DNA from: Paracoccus solventivorans
GTDB taxonomy: Bacteria; Pseudomonadota; Alphaproteobacteria; Rhodobacterales; Rhodobacteraceae
Reading direction: 5' to 3'
Assembly (NCBI RefSeq): GCF_900142875.1
Contig: NZ_FRCK01000003.1
Span: 359,938 to 423,937, forward strand
Length of the DNA: 64,000 bases
Part shown: piece by piece, positions 1-9,050 of the stretch
How positions within the stretch are numbered: the first letter of the stretch is position 1
Layout: each line of letters begins with the position of its first letter
Position numbers and translations under genes: made by a program
Notes under the pieces: model-generated
Told to the model about the DNA's origin: nothing
The model's database searches: none
Seen by the model: only the letters and a program-made list of their open reading frames with translations

Positions 1-911
1 GCCGGGTCCACCGCGAACTGCACGTTCGAGCCGCCGGTCTCGACCCCGATCTCGCGCAGAACCGCGATCGAGGCGCTGCGCATCCGCTGGTATTCGCGGT
101 CGCTCAGCGTCAGCGCGGGGGCGACGGTGATCGAATCGCCGGTGTGGACCCCCATCGGGTCGATATTCTCGATCGAGCAGATGATGATGGCGTTGTCGGC
201 CTTGTCGCGGACGACCTCCATCTCGAACTCTTTCCAGCCGAGCAGGCTTTCGTCGATCAGCACCTGTGCGACAGGGCTGGCGTCGAGCCCGGACCGCACG
301 ATGGCGCGATAGTCGTCGCGGTTATAGGCGACGCCGCCGCCGGTGCCGCCCAGGGTAAAGGCGGGGCGGATGATGGCCGGCAGCCCGATCTCGTCCAGCT
401 TTTCCATGGCCAGGGCGACGCCGGCGTTGATGTCAAACTTGCCGCTGGCGGCCTTGGGGGCGGTGATGATGGTGGCGCGCGGGTTCTCCAGCCCGATCCG
501 CTCCATCGCGTCGCGGAACTGGGCGCGGTCCTCGGCCTTTTCGATGGCGGCACGCTGGGCGCCGATCATCTCGACCCCGTATTTCTTAAGCACGCCCATG
601 TCGTCCAGCGCCAGCGCGGTGTTCAGCGCGGTCTGGCCGCCCATGGTCGGCAGCAGCGCGTCGGGCCGCTCGGTCGCGATGATCTTTTCGACGACTTCCG
701 GGGTGATCGGCTCGATATAGGTCGCATCGGCCATCCCCGGATCGGTCATGATCGTTGCCGGGTTCGAGTTGACCAGGATGACCCGGTAACCTTCCTCGCG
801 CAGCGCCTTGCAGGCCTGGGCGCCGGAATAATCGAACTCGCAGGCCTGTCCGATGACGATGGGTCCGGCGCCGATGATGAGGATCGAGGAAATATCGGTT
901 CTCTTCGGCAT
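1..911 (-). CDS. carB: Carbamoyl-phosphate synthase large subunit, N-terminal part
   Basis: Makes carbamoyl phosphate from bicarbonate, ATP and glutamine-derived ammonia for arginine and pyrimidine synthesis, in complex with CarA. About 303 N-terminal residues are visible of a family that is usually near 1,080, because the gene runs off the left edge. The protein opens [20 protein letters not shown], the typical CarB start, and continues through a glycine-rich GGTGGG loop near residue 189 in the first ATP-grasp domain. Gene ends such as QFAVDPA at the edge are still inside the first synthetase half. The start at 911 is the first ATG and fits the family N terminus. The 254 bp upstream hold no gene and presumably carry its promoter. 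Confidence 0.96.
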   Translation of the reverse strand, partial: MPKRTDISSILIIGAGPIVIGQACEFDYSGAQACKALREEGYRVILVNSNPATIMTDPGMADATYIEPITPEVVEKIIATERPDALLPTMGGQTALNTALALDDMGVLKKYGVEMIGAQRAAIEKAEDRAQFRDAMERIGLENPRATIITAPKAASGKFDINAGVALAMEKLDEIGLPAIIRPAFTLGGTGGGVAYNRDDYRAIVRSGLDASPVAQVLIDESLLGWKEFEMEVVRDKADNAIIICSIENIDPMGVHTGDSITVAPALTLSDREYQRMRSASIAVLREIGVETGGSNVQFAVDP

Positions 912-1165
912 GGGGTCCCCTGGCGATCGCGGTGTCCAAATCGCCCGGGGTTATAGACACCGACAACGGTTCTGCAAGGGCAGCCGCGCGTCCAGACGGG
1001 ATGGACGGTGCGTAAAATTGTTGAACCGGCGGTCGATGCGGGGGTGGATAGAATGGATTTGCTGGAATTTTTTCCTTTCTTTACGGGTTCTTGTAGCGGT
1101 AAGACATCGGGTTTCCATATCAGGCACGCAACTTCTGAATCTCATTACGCCGCGCGCCCGGGGCA

Positions 1166-1840
1166 TCATCGCAACTCGCGTAAGGCCGTCACCTCGCTCT
1201 CCAGTGCGGTTGCGCCGCCGTGCAGGGACAGCCGGGCCCCTTCCGTCGTCAGCTCGGCGCCGGTGACACGGGTGAAGGCACCGACCGCACCGGTCGCCAG
1301 AATCTCGTCGCCGCGATAGCTCACCAGCTTGAAGCTGTAGGTTCCGGCGGGCAGCGGCCCGTCCTCGGTCCGTCCCATCCAGTCGATCTCGCCGCTGCCC
1401 AAGCCGATGTCCTCGCGCATGATCTCGCGGCCGCGAGGGTCGAGCGTGACCAGCTCGACCCGGTCCGCGCCCTGATCCGGCTGGATGTCGAGGGTGATCG
1501 GGGTGCCGTCGAAGGCAACCGGGGCGGTGGTCCGCACCTCCCGGCCGATCCAGTCGGCAAGCGCGGCCAAGCCCCCGCTGCGCTCGCCCGCCAATTGCTC
1601 CAGCAGCTGGTTCGTCCTGACCTGCTGCTCGACCCCCGAAAACGTCGCGAGCTGGACGGCGAAGTCCGAGCCCTCCATCGGGTTCAGCGGGTCCTGATGC
1701 TTTATCTGCGTGGTCAGCATCTTGAGAAAGGTCTGGAAATCGCCGCCGGCGAAGCTGGCCGCCTGCGTAGTGGCATCCTTCCCCGCGTTAGGCGTGGCGG
1801 CGAGGATACTTGGGGTGGTTGCAGCGATGGAACTGGTCAT
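1166..1840 (-). CDS. flgD: Flagellar hook-cap scaffold protein FlgD
   Basis: FlgD caps the growing hook and directs assembly of hook subunits outside the cell. The 224-residue length is normal. The diagnostic N-terminal segment is present at about residues 34-72 (DFQTFLKMLTTQIKHQDPLN, then FAVQLATFSGVEQ), followed by a FlgD Ig/tudor-like region ending in a segment reading PAGTYSFKL. AGGAAAG lies just upstream of the ATG. It follows fliK by 9 bp on the same strand, so the two are almost certainly cotranscribed; length control (FliK) and hook capping (FlgD) act at the same assembly stage. Confidence 0.95.
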   Translation of the reverse strand: MTSSIAATTPSILAATPNAGKDATTQAASFAGGDFQTFLKMLTTQIKHQDPLNPMEGSDFAVQLATFSGVEQQVRTNQLLEQLAGERSGGLAALADWIGREVRTTAPVAFDGTPITLDIQPDQGADRVELVTLDPRGREIMREDIGLGSGEIDWMGRTEDGPLPAGTYSFKLVSYRGDEILATGAVGAFTRVTGAELTTEGARLSLHGGATALESEVTALRELR

Positions 1841-1849
1841 GGGGCTTTC

Positions 1850-3052
1850 CTAAAAGCGAATATTGAGTTGCCCGAGCGCAACCGGCCGCGCCGTCTCGGC
1901 TGCAAGTAGGGGTTGAATGGCACTGGGGCTTTCGCCCTCAGGTTGACCGGACGTCTGCGGCGGATTGTCGCGCTGGTTGGCGGAGTCGTCCTGCCGCAGA
2001 TCCTCGAGCCAAGCGTCGGGCATCCCGTTTTCCCGCAGATCCCGCAGCAGCTGGTCGCTGTGGCGGCGAATCAGCTCGAGCGTCTCGGGGCGCTCGACCA
2101 GCAGCGCCAGGCGGCCGGGGTTTCCGTCCTCGCCCAGCAGCACCGTCACCCGCCCCAACTCGATCGGATCGAGCGTGATCTCGACCTGTCCCGAGCTGGT
2201 GCGCACGATGGCGTCGGCGATCTGCCGGTAGGGTTCGGCCAGCGGCGGCAGGCGGAACGTAAGGGACTGGTCCGCCGAGGCAGCGGCGGTGTCGCGCGCA
2301 AGCGGTGCCGCCAGTGCCCCGGGCATGTCCGGATCGGCCGTCGCCTGGGACGCCTGGCCCGCCGCATCTCGAGGCGCTGCCGTGCCTGCCGTGCCTGTGG
2401 CCTCCGGCGTGGTGCTGTCGGGGGCATCGTGCGGCGGCGCCTCTGGCGCGGTGATTTCCGCGAATTTCGCCGCGTCGGCCGGATCGGGCGCGGCTTTCCC
2501 GGTATCCAGACTGCCAGGCGCCGTTCCGGCGGCGCCGGAAGCGCGCAACGTGGCGAGCTCATGGGAAGCGGGCGCCGGATTCGATCTTGATGTGACCAGA
2601 TCGCCTTCCCCCTCGGTCACTTCCGCAGATGAAACGGCCCGCGGCTCTGTCTGGGCCAACGGCGCTTCCGCCGGTGGCAGAGTCCATTGAGGCGGACCGG
2701 GCAGCGGGGATGGCGTCTCGGGCACAGCAATCGGCGCCGCCGGGAGGATGTCGGTTTCGAGAAGAACACCCTCCTCCTGCGGCGCGTCGGTCCCAGCCGT
2801 CGAGATTTCGCCCGCCTCGTCTTCCGCTGCGTCGTGCAGAGCGGGCGAATCGGCAGGATCCTTCTGGAACCTCGACGCCGCGGCGGCGCCGGATTCCCCG
2901 GCTGCCGTGGCCGCCTGATGCCTGCCGCCAGTTGCTGTTCGTGCCATCCATTCCCCGAAATCGGCGCCGCCGCGATCCCGCGCCGGTTCCCGTCCCGTCA
3001 CCATCCCCGGCCGGGGCGCAGTCATTTGAGCAGGGATATTGAGTGCCGGCAT
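1850..3052 (-). CDS. fliK: Flagellar hook-length control protein FliK
   Basis: FliK measures hook length and switches the export gate from hook to filament substrates. The N-terminal two thirds is low-complexity Ala/Pro/Glu-rich sequence with no clear domain. The C-terminal domain carries the family motif LDPIELGRVTVLL followed by ALLVERPETLELIRRH, then a short hydrophilic tail. I place the start at the ATG at 3052 (MPALNIPAQM), which has AAAGGG at good spacing. An in-frame GTG at 3073 would add seven residues but has its Shine-Dalgarno too close. The gene is 400 codons and first in the fliK-flgD operon. Confidence 0.88.
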   Translation of the reverse strand: MPALNIPAQMTAPRPGMVTGREPARDRGGADFGEWMARTATGGRHQAATAAGESGAAAASRFQKDPADSPALHDAAEDEAGEISTAGTDAPQEEGVLLETDILPAAPIAVPETPSPLPGPPQWTLPPAEAPLAQTEPRAVSSAEVTEGEGDLVTSRSNPAPASHELATLRASGAAGTAPGSLDTGKAAPDPADAAKFAEITAPEAPPHDAPDSTTPEATGTAGTAAPRDAAGQASQATADPDMPGALAAPLARDTAAASADQSLTFRLPPLAEPYRQIADAIVRTSSGQVEITLDPIELGRVTVLLGEDGNPGRLALLVERPETLELIRRHSDQLLRDLRENGMPDAWLEDLRQDDSANQRDNPPQTSGQPEGESPSAIQPLLAAETARPVALGQLNIRF

Positions 3053-3098
3053 GGCTCGCCCTTTGAGAATCACTTTCCTCTGTTTTATCCGCTTCTCG

Positions 3099-3113
3099 TT
3101 ACCAAATATTTAC
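3099..3113. promoter_or_regulatory. Candidate CtrA-type site between fliK and rod-binding gene
   Basis: TTAC, seven bases, TTAC lies in the AT-rich 110-bp divergent region between fliK and the rod-binding gene. The alphaproteobacterial cell-cycle regulator CtrA recognises TTAA-N7-TTAA, so each half-site has one mismatch. CtrA control is established for FlaF/FlbT-type flagella in this group; its action here is inference. Confidence 0.35.
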
Positions 3114-3162
3114 CGCCGTCCGATATTGGACAAAGCACAGCAATTTAATCGGAGGTGTTTCG

Positions 3163-3402
3163 GTGAAGATCCAGATGATGACTCCCAGGCCGCTGCCGCC
3201 TGCGCCCTCCAGCGGCGACCGGCTGGAGACGGCATTCCTGACCGAGATGCTGAAGATCGCCATGCCGGACCAAAGCGGAACGCCCTTCCACGGCGGGGCG
3301 GGCGAATCGCAATTCGCGTCGTTCCTGGTCGAACAGCACGCCGCGGCGATCGCGGCACGGATCGACCTGCGGCTCGATTCGCGGCTGGAGGTGACGCCAT
3401 GA
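3163..3402 (+). CDS. Rod-binding protein, FlgJ N-terminal-type (CheL-like)
   Basis: Seventy-nine residues matching the rod-binding domain of FlgJ without the muramidase domain, the usual alphaproteobacterial form (sometimes called CheL). The family pattern is clear: LETAFLTEMLKIA at about residues 21-33, then GGAGESQFASFLVEQ at about 45-59. It probably helps assemble the flagellar rod through the peptidoglycan layer in the periplasm. The start is GTG at 3163, with GGAGG eight bases upstream. Its stop overlaps the next start (ATGA), so the pair is translationally coupled. It is transcribed away from fliK-flgD. Confidence 0.8.
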   Translation: MKIQMMTPRPLPPAPSSGDRLETAFLTEMLKIAMPDQSGTPFHGGAGESQFASFLVEQHAAAIAARIDLRLDSRLEVTP

Positions 3403-3713
3403 CCGATCCGATCCGGATTCTGGACGCGGCCTGCCAAGCCATGCTTGCCGGTGATTCGGCCGCTTGCGAAAGGCTGCTCGAGCGATTCCGGGCTCGCGTC
3501 GAGCGCGAACCCCTTGAGCCGGAGACCCGCGCCGATTGCGCCCGCGAACTCGAGCGGTTGAAGGGGCTGGCCGCGGCCGCGGCAGACGGGCTTGACGCCT
3601 CGCGCGACTGGCTGCGCGAATTGTCGGCCGTGCTGGGCGGGCTGGACGTATATGACCGGGCCGGGCGGCAGCGGGTCAGCACCGGCCTTCCCGCCCGCGC
3701 GCAGCGATTTTGA
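3399..3713 (+). CDS. Small helical protein, possible FlgN-like flagellar chaperone
   Basis: A 104-residue, charged, mostly helical protein coupled to the rod-binding gene by a 4-bp ATGA overlap. It begins MTDPIRILDAACQAML and is rich in Glu/Arg/Leu, with a pattern suited to an antiparallel helical bundle. I see no catalytic motif, signal peptide or membrane segment. Small proteins of this shape beside flgJ in Rhodobacteraceae are often annotated as FlgN, the chaperone for the hook-filament junction proteins FlgK and FlgL. That name is inferred from size, composition and neighbours, not from a motif. Confidence 0.5.
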   Translation: MTDPIRILDAACQAMLAGDSAACERLLERFRARVEREPLEPETRADCARELERLKGLAAAAADGLDASRDWLRELSAVLGGLDVYDRAGRQRVSTGLPARAQRF

Positions 3714-3889
3714 TAAAATGCGCCGGATTCCGGCTTTGGCACCGAGGCGGAAATTCACTATTCCTTAGGGGCCACCGCCGTAAAAGGTGATTGCGTCAAG
3801 TTGACGCCGGGTAATTCCCGCTGGTCAGAAAGGCCGAAACCCATGAAACCCGGGTGGATATAACTAGCCCGGAAATACCGGAGGATATA

Positions 3890-4723
3890 ATGTCCAGCAT
3901 TCTGACCAACAACAGCGCAATGGTTGCGCTGCAGACCCTTCGCGGCATCAACTCGAACCTGGCCAAGACCCAGGACGAGATCTCGACCGGCAAATCGATC
4001 GCTTCCGCCAAGGACAATGCCGCCGTCTGGGCGATCACCAAGACGATGGAGGCCGATGTCGACAGCTTCAAGTCCGTCGGCGACAGCCTGGCCCTGGGGC
4101 AGTCGACCGTCGGCGTGGCGCGTGCCGCGTCCGAGTCGGTGACCGACCTGCTGAAAGAGATGAAGCAGCTGATCATCTCGGCGCAGGAAGAAAACGTCGA
4201 TCGCACCAAGATCCAGACGGATCTGACCGCGATGGCCACGGAAATCGGCTCGATCATCAGCGCCGCGCAGTTCAACGGCCTGAATCTGGTCAACAACAGC
4301 GAGACCGCGGCGGTGAACGTCCTGGCTTCGCTCGACCGAGCCTCGGACGGGACGGTGACCACCGCCAGCATCGCGATCACCCCCCAGAACCTGACCGCGG
4401 TGCAGACGGCGGTGGCGGCCTACGACGTCAGCACCGCAGCCGGCGCGGCCACGGCACTGGCGGGGATCGAGACCCAGCTTCAGACCTCGATCACCGCTGC
4501 CGCCAACTTCGGCTCGGTCGCCAAGCGGATCGAGATCCAGTCGGATTTCGTCAAGAAGCTGTCGGACGCGATGACCTCGGGCATCGGCGCGTTGGTCGAC
4601 GCCGACATGGAGGAGGCCTCGGCGCGCCTGCAGGCGCTGCAGGTCCAGCAGCAGCTGGCAACGCAGTCGCTGTCGATTGCCAACCAGGCGCCGCAGACCC
4701 TGCTGTCGCTGTTCCGCGGCTGA
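3890..4723 (+). CDS. fliC: Flagellin
   Basis: Filament subunit of 277 residues, a short flagellin with little of the variable D2/D3 region. Both conserved termini are present: MSSILTNNSAMVALQTLRGI and the D0/D1 helix with ISTGKSIASAKDNAAVWAI, and at the C-terminus the helix ending LSIANQAPQTLLSLFRG. The ATG at 3890 has GAGG nine bases upstream; an upstream in-frame ATG at 3854 is rejected because flagellins start with this MSSI-type segment. The gene has a leader of more than 100 bp and is followed by flaF and flbT, both of which control flagellin synthesis in alphaproteobacteria. A very stable hairpin lies just downstream. Confidence 0.96.
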   Translation: MSSILTNNSAMVALQTLRGINSNLAKTQDEISTGKSIASAKDNAAVWAITKTMEADVDSFKSVGDSLALGQSTVGVARAASESVTDLLKEMKQLIISAQEENVDRTKIQTDLTAMATEIGSIISAAQFNGLNLVNNSETAAVNVLASLDRASDGTVTTASIAITPQNLTAVQTAVAAYDVSTAAGAATALAGIETQLQTSITAAANFGSVAKRIEIQSDFVKKLSDAMTSGIGALVDADMEEASARLQALQVQQQLATQSLSIANQAPQTLLSLFRG

Positions 4724-4732
4724 TGAGCTGAT

Positions 4733-4754
4733 CCGGGGCCCTTCGGGGCCCCGG
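4733..4754 (+). terminator. UUCG-tetraloop hairpin after flagellin
   Basis: A perfect 9-bp GC stem (CCGGGGCCC paired with GGGCCCCGG) closes a TTCG loop nine bases after the flagellin stop. No T-tract follows, so it is more likely a 3'-end stabiliser or processing barrier than a classic intrinsic terminator. It would let flagellin mRNA accumulate above the flaF-flbT message. Confidence 0.6.
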
Positions 4755-4794
4755 AACCCCCGACCTCGTCCCCATTCCATCGAAAGGACCGGAT

Positions 4795-5160
4795 TTGAAC
4801 GCACAGGTTCCCGTCGGCTACGCGGCAACCGCCCTGGCCGATTCCGACCCCCGCCGGGCCGAGGCGCTTATCCTCTCGCGCCTTGCCGCGGGCATGATCC
4901 AGGCGTCCGAACGTGGCAAAGGCGGCTTTGCGCTGCTGGCGGCTGCGGTCCACGAAAACCGCCGTTTCTGGCGGGCCGCGGCGCAGGACCTGGCCGGCAA
5001 CGGCAACGGGCTGCCGCAGGCGCTGCGCGCGCAGCTTCTGTCCCTGGCGCAATTCGTGGAACGCGAAACCGGCCGGGTGCTGGACGGCAGCGGCGATGCG
5101 GACGCGCTGATCGAGATCAACCGCTCGATTGCGCGGGGACTTTTCGAGCAGCCGGGCTGA
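4795..5160 (+). CDS. flaF: Flagellar biosynthesis regulator FlaF
   Basis: FlaF is needed for flagellin synthesis and secretion and works with FlbT. The 121-residue protein has the family layout: tyrosine near the N terminus (VPVGYAATA), a helical core with FALLAAAVHENRRFWRAAA at about residues 44-62, then LLSLAQFVERET. The start is TTG at 4795 with GAAAGGA seven bases upstream; no ATG lies nearby in frame. The weak start codon should keep FlaF well below flagellin. It lies between flagellin and flbT. Confidence 0.9.
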   Translation: MNAQVPVGYAATALADSDPRRAEALILSRLAAGMIQASERGKGGFALLAAAVHENRRFWRAAAQDLAGNGNGLPQALRAQLLSLAQFVERETGRVLDGSGDADALIEINRSIARGLFEQPG

Positions 5161-5223
5161 CGCATCGGACGGCTGCAACCCTTTCCCCGTATATCGGGCA
5201 GATCCTGTCGGTCCAATGATATT

Positions 5224-5238
5224 GGCCGCCCTGCGGCC
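5224..5238 (+). promoter_or_regulatory. Hairpin in front of flbT start
   Basis: GGCCGC and GCGGCC pair around a CCT loop, ending immediately before the GGAG of flbT. It could tune flbT translation or mark the 3' end of flaF mRNA. No T-tract follows. Confidence 0.35.
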
Positions 5239-5253
5239 GGAGCGGAACATCAC

Positions 5254-5655
5254 ATGAGCGGACTCATCCTGAAACTCGCGCCGAATGAACGCGTGCTGAT
5301 TAATGGCGCCGTCATCGAGAACGGGGACCGGCGTTGCAAGATCTCGATCAAGACCCCCAATGCCAGTATCCTGCGGCTGAAGGAGGCCATCCACCCCGAT
5401 GACGTCTCCACCCCCGTGGCGCGAGTCTGCTACGACGCGCAGCTGATGCTGTCGGGGGACGTGGACGAAACCCGGGGACGCCGCAATCTGCTGCGCGGAA
5501 TCGAGCAGCTGTCGCAGGTCTTCGACGACCGTGACAGCCGGCTGGCCCTGAACAGTGCCACCGCCGATGTGATCGACGGCAACATCTACCGCGCGCTTCG
5601 CCAGCTGCGCAGCCTGTTGCCGCGGGAGGCGCGATTGTTCGCGCATCTGTCATGA
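5254..5655 (+). CDS. flbT: Flagellin mRNA regulator FlbT
   Basis: FlbT is known in Caulobacter to bind the flagellin mRNA leader and repress its translation until the hook is finished. The 133-residue sequence matches the family: MSGLILKLAPNERVLINGAV at the start, then LRLKEAIHPDDVSTPVARVC and QLMLSGDVDETRGR in the middle. The ATG at 5254 has GGAG 11 bases upstream. The stop overlaps the next gene's ATG by 4 bp, so flbT and the DUF1217 gene are coupled. Confidence 0.95.
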   Translation: MSGLILKLAPNERVLINGAVIENGDRRCKISIKTPNASILRLKEAIHPDDVSTPVARVCYDAQLMLSGDVDETRGRRNLLRGIEQLSQVFDDRDSRLALNSATADVIDGNIYRALRQLRSLLPREARLFAHLS

Positions 5656-6473
5656 TCTTCCAGCCGGTTGTCGGGCAGGGCGGTTATGCAGGCTGGCGGC
5701 TGCTACAGCGCACCGGCGATCTGCAGCGATCGCTGGTGGCGCGGGAACCTGCCGTCGCCCGCGATGTCGCCTATGTCCGCGAACGGCTGGGCAGCACCGG
5801 GACTGCCGAGGCGCTGGTGGCGGATTACCGGCTGCGCAACGCCGCGCTGAGCGCCTTTGGCCTCGAGGACGACATCAACAATCGCTTCTTCATCCGCAAG
5901 GTGCTCGAATCGGACCTGAGCGATCCCAAGAGCCTTGCCAACCGCCTGGGGGACAAGCGCTATCTCGCGCTCGCCCAGGCTTTCGGCTTCGGCTCCGGTG
6001 CGGGGCCGGACCAGCAGCTGGCCGATGAAGTCGCCGAGCGCCATGTCGCCGCTGAGCTGGAGCGGCGGGTGGGGACCGTCGACGGCAATCTGCGCCTGGC
6101 GATGAATGCGCAGAGGGAACTGGCCAAGATCGGCGAATCCGCGGCCTCGGATAATATCCGCTGGTACAACATCCTGGGCTCGGCACCGCTGCGGAAGGTG
6201 ATCGAGGGCGCGCTGGGCCTGACCTCCGATTTCACCAATTTCCCGGTGGAAAAGCAGCTTGAGCAGCTGAAGCAGCGCACCGCTGGGCTGTTCGGCTCGG
6301 GCTCGCCCTCCGTCTTCGCCGAGCCGGCGAATCTGGAAAAGATCATCCAGAGATTCCTGATCCGTGCCGAGACGGTCAGCCCGGCGCAATCCTCCTACAA
6401 TGCGGCGCTGCTGCTGCTGTCGAGCAGCGCCGGCCGCTCCGCCACGGGCCTGCCTGGCTACCGCTACGGCTGA
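5652..6473 (+). CDS. DUF1217 family flagellar-cluster protein
   Basis: A 273-residue protein of the DUF1217 type found in rhodobacterial flagellar clusters; its biochemical role is unknown. The recognisable pattern is a helical N-terminal part with residues DDINNRFFIRKVLESDLSDP at about 77-96, then LANRLGDKRYLALAQAFGFG. The C-terminal part (VEKQLEQLKQRT and EKIIQRFLIRAE) looks like the helical tail of an axial or export-related protein. It overlaps flbT by 4 bp and is the last gene of the block. An export substrate or late filament-stage factor is plausible from position only. Confidence 0.82.
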   Translation: MIFQPVVGQGGYAGWRLLQRTGDLQRSLVAREPAVARDVAYVRERLGSTGTAEALVADYRLRNAALSAFGLEDDINNRFFIRKVLESDLSDPKSLANRLGDKRYLALAQAFGFGSGAGPDQQLADEVAERHVAAELERRVGTVDGNLRLAMNAQRELAKIGESAASDNIRWYNILGSAPLRKVIEGALGLTSDFTNFPVEKQLEQLKQRTAGLFGSGSPSVFAEPANLEKIIQRFLIRAETVSPAQSSYNAALLLLSSSAGRSATGLPGYRYG

Positions 6474-6713
6474 AGCAGGAAGGGGGGAAGGCTGCACGAT
6501 GCGGGGCTGTTGCCAGCGGGCGCGTGTAGAAATTGCGCGGGGATAAAGGACTTGACTGAGGCAGCCCCGCTTGACGGTTCAACGGCTCGCGCAATGGCGC
6601 GGAGTGAGCGAGGGAATAGGCGCGCAGCGGTGATCGACCGCAGCGGTGCCGGGCGGCTACGTGCAGCGGTCAGCGGGCGCACACGGGGCACCCGCCGGCC
6701 CGGGCGCCCCCCG

Positions 6714-8240
6714 TCAGGACAGCAGCGCACCCAGGGCGGTTCCGGCCGACAGCAGCGCGACTGCCACCAGCCACAGCGGCGGGCGGCGGTCCACGACTAC
6801 CGGCAGCGGTTGCGGGCGGGACAGGTGGTCCATCTGCCGGTCCACGATCTCGGGCAGCAGGGGCCCGTGCCGACCCAGCGCCTCGAGCACGCGCAGACCA
6901 TCGCGCAGCAGCGCGCGGGGGCCGATGTTGCTGCGGATATAGGTCTCGACCACCGGCCGCGCCGTCGCCCAGATGTTGATCTGCGGGTCCAGCGTGCGGG
7001 TCACGCCCTCGACCACCACCATGGTCCGCTGCAGCAGGATCAGCTCGGTCCGCGTGGCCATGCCGAAACGCTCGGTCACCTCGAAGAGATAGGCCAGCAG
7101 GTTGGCCATCGAGATGCGGCTGGCATCGGCGTCGAAGATCGGCTCGCCCACCGCCCGCAGGGCGCGCGCGAACTGGGCGATGTTGCGGTCCGAGGGCACA
7201 TAGCCCGCCTCGAAATGCACCCGCGCGACGCGGTGATAATCGCGCTGGATGAAGCCATAGAGGATCTCGGCATAGACCCGGCGGGTGTATTCGTCGATCT
7301 CGCCCATGATGCCGAAGTCAAAGGCGACGATGTCGCCGTTCGCCGCCACCCGCAGGTTGCCCTGGTGCATGTCGGCGTGGAAGAACCCGTCGCGCAGCGC
7401 GTGGGACAGGAACAGCTGCAGCAGCCGGGCGGCGATGCGGCTGGTGTCGTGGCCCGCGGCCCGGATCGCGGCGACGTCCGACATCGGAATGCCCTCGGCC
7501 CAGTCGCTGGTCAGCACGCGGCGGCTGCTCAGGTCCCAATGCGGGCGGGGGACGGCGAATTCTTCGTCCCCCCGAGTGTTCTCGGCGAACTCGGAGGCCG
7601 AGGCGGCCTCGAGCCGCAGGTCCAGCTCGCCCAGCACCACCGATTCGAAATGTCCCACCACGTCCAGCGGCCGCAGCCGACGGGACGAGGGCGACAGGAA
7701 CTCGATCAGCGAGGCCGCCAGGTGGAAGGCGTCGAGATCGCGGCGGAAATCGGCCAGGATGCCGGGGCGCAGCACCTTGACCGCCACCTCGGCGCCGCTG
7801 TCCGCCCGCCGCGCCCGGTGCACCTGCGCGATCGAGGCCGCCGCCACCGGCGGGGAAAACTCGGAAAACAGCGTCGCCACCGGCGCGCCCAGATCCTGCT
7901 CGATCTGCGCGCGGGCGATCTCGTCGGGGAATGGCGGCAGCCGGTCCTGCAGCATCCGCAGATGCCCGGCCATTTCCACCCCCACCACATCGGGCCGGGT
8001 CGAGAGGATCTGCCCGAACTTGATATAGGCCGGCCCCAGCGCGGTCAGCGCCCGGGTGATCGGCGGCAGGTCGGGGTCGCCGCGATAGCCCAGCCAGGCG
8101 AAGGGCCAGCCCAGCAGCCGCGCCGCCGCCCGCACCCGCGCGGGCGCGTTCATCGCGTCGAGCGCCGCCCCCATGGCGCCAGTGCGCTGGAATGTCGCGC
8201 CGGTGCGGATCAGCCGCCAGATGTTGTGAGGTCCCCGCAT
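6714..8240 (-). CDS. ubiB: UbiB family ubiquinone biosynthesis kinase-like protein
   Basis: UbiB is an atypical protein-kinase-like ATPase required for ubiquinone synthesis, thought to extract lipid intermediates from the membrane. The 508 residues show the ABC1/UbiB hallmarks: KFGQ (KxGQ) at residues 74-77 within [14 protein letters not shown], the alanine-rich loop [11 protein letters not shown], the catalytic HADMHQGN loop and a DFGIMG metal motif. A C-terminal hydrophobic segment ([17 protein letters not shown]) would anchor it in the inner membrane. The start at 8240 abuts the ubiE stop with no gap, so the two ubiquinone genes form one unit. Confidence 0.95.
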   Translation of the reverse strand: MRGPHNIWRLIRTGATFQRTGAMGAALDAMNAPARVRAAARLLGWPFAWLGYRGDPDLPPITRALTALGPAYIKFGQILSTRPDVVGVEMAGHLRMLQDRLPPFPDEIARAQIEQDLGAPVATLFSEFSPPVAAASIAQVHRARRADSGAEVAVKVLRPGILADFRRDLDAFHLAASLIEFLSPSSRRLRPLDVVGHFESVVLGELDLRLEAASASEFAENTRGDEEFAVPRPHWDLSSRRVLTSDWAEGIPMSDVAAIRAAGHDTSRIAARLLQLFLSHALRDGFFHADMHQGNLRVAANGDIVAFDFGIMGEIDEYTRRVYAEILYGFIQRDYHRVARVHFEAGYVPSDRNIAQFARALRAVGEPIFDADASRISMANLLAYLFEVTERFGMATRTELILLQRTMVVVEGVTRTLDPQINIWATARPVVETYIRSNIGPRALLRDGLRVLEALGRHGPLLPEIVDRQMDHLSRPQPLPVVVDRRPPLWLVAVALLSAGTALGALLS

Positions 8241-8993
8241 TCAGAGCTTCCAGCCCGAATGCAGCGCCGCGATTCCCATGGACAGGTTGCGATACTGCAC
8301 CCGCTCGAACCCGGCGTCGCGGATCATCGCGGCAAAGGTTTGCTGGTCGGGGAAGCGGCGGATCGATTCGACCAGATACTGGTAGCTGTCGCGGTCCTGC
8401 GCCACCAGCTGCCCCAGCGGCGGGATCACGTTGAAGGAATAGCGGTCATAGGCCCATTGCAGCGCCGGCACCGGGATCTGCGAAAACTCCAGCACCATCA
8501 GCCGGCCGCCGGGCCTGAGCACGCGATGGGCCTCGGCCAGCGCGTCGGGAATGCGGGTGACGTTGCGGATGCCGAAGCTGATCGTGTAGCGGTCGAAGCT
8601 GGCATCGGCAAAGGGCAGAGCCATGGCGTCGCCCGTCACCCAGGCCAGCCGGTCGGCCAGCCGCCCGGCCTCGGCGCGCTTGCGCCCCTCGACCAGCATC
8701 GATTCGGTCATGTCGCAGACGGTGACCCGCGCCCCCGGTGCGCGGCCCAGAAAGCGAAAGGCGATGTCGCCGGTCCCGCCCGCCACGTCCAGCAGATGCT
8801 GGCCCGACTGCGGCGCCAGCCAGTCCATCATCGCGTTCTTCCAGATCCGGTGGATGCCGACGCTCATCAGGTCGTTCATCACGTCGTATTTCGAGGCGAC
8901 GCGGGAAAACACCCCGTGCACCAGCCCGGCCTTTTCATCCTCTGCGACCTGCCGGAAGCCGAAATGGGTTTGATTACGCGCCTTGTCGTTCAT
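8241..8993 (-). CDS. ubiE: Ubiquinone/menaquinone C-methyltransferase UbiE
   Basis: SAM-dependent C-methylation of the benzoquinol ring in ubiquinone synthesis. The 250-residue protein carries the class I methyltransferase motif [13 protein letters not shown] at about residues 67-79 and the UbiE signatures [17 protein letters not shown] and FGIRNV. The ATG at 8993 gives the typical short N terminus before THFGF. An in-frame extension upstream is possible but overlaps the divergent mutM promoter region. Operon with ubiB; mutM starts 57 bp away on the other strand, a common rhodobacterial arrangement. Confidence 0.96.
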   Translation of the reverse strand: MNDKARNQTHFGFRQVAEDEKAGLVHGVFSRVASKYDVMNDLMSVGIHRIWKNAMMDWLAPQSGQHLLDVAGGTGDIAFRFLGRAPGARVTVCDMTESMLVEGRKRAEAGRLADRLAWVTGDAMALPFADASFDRYTISFGIRNVTRIPDALAEAHRVLRPGGRLMVLEFSQIPVPALQWAYDRYSFNVIPPLGQLVAQDRDSYQYLVESIRRFPDQQTFAAMIRDAGFERVQYRNLSMGIAALHSGWKL

Positions 8994-9050
8994 AGGTCTG
9001 CCATCCAGGGTCGCCGGTCCGGGCGGCACCATGCAGCGGAAAGCCGGGAA

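Noticed and set aside
3714..3889. Sigma-28 promoter for flagellin
   Set aside because: A TAAA and a GCCGGGTAA-like sequence are present but the spacing is wrong (about 21 rather than 15), so I do not call it.
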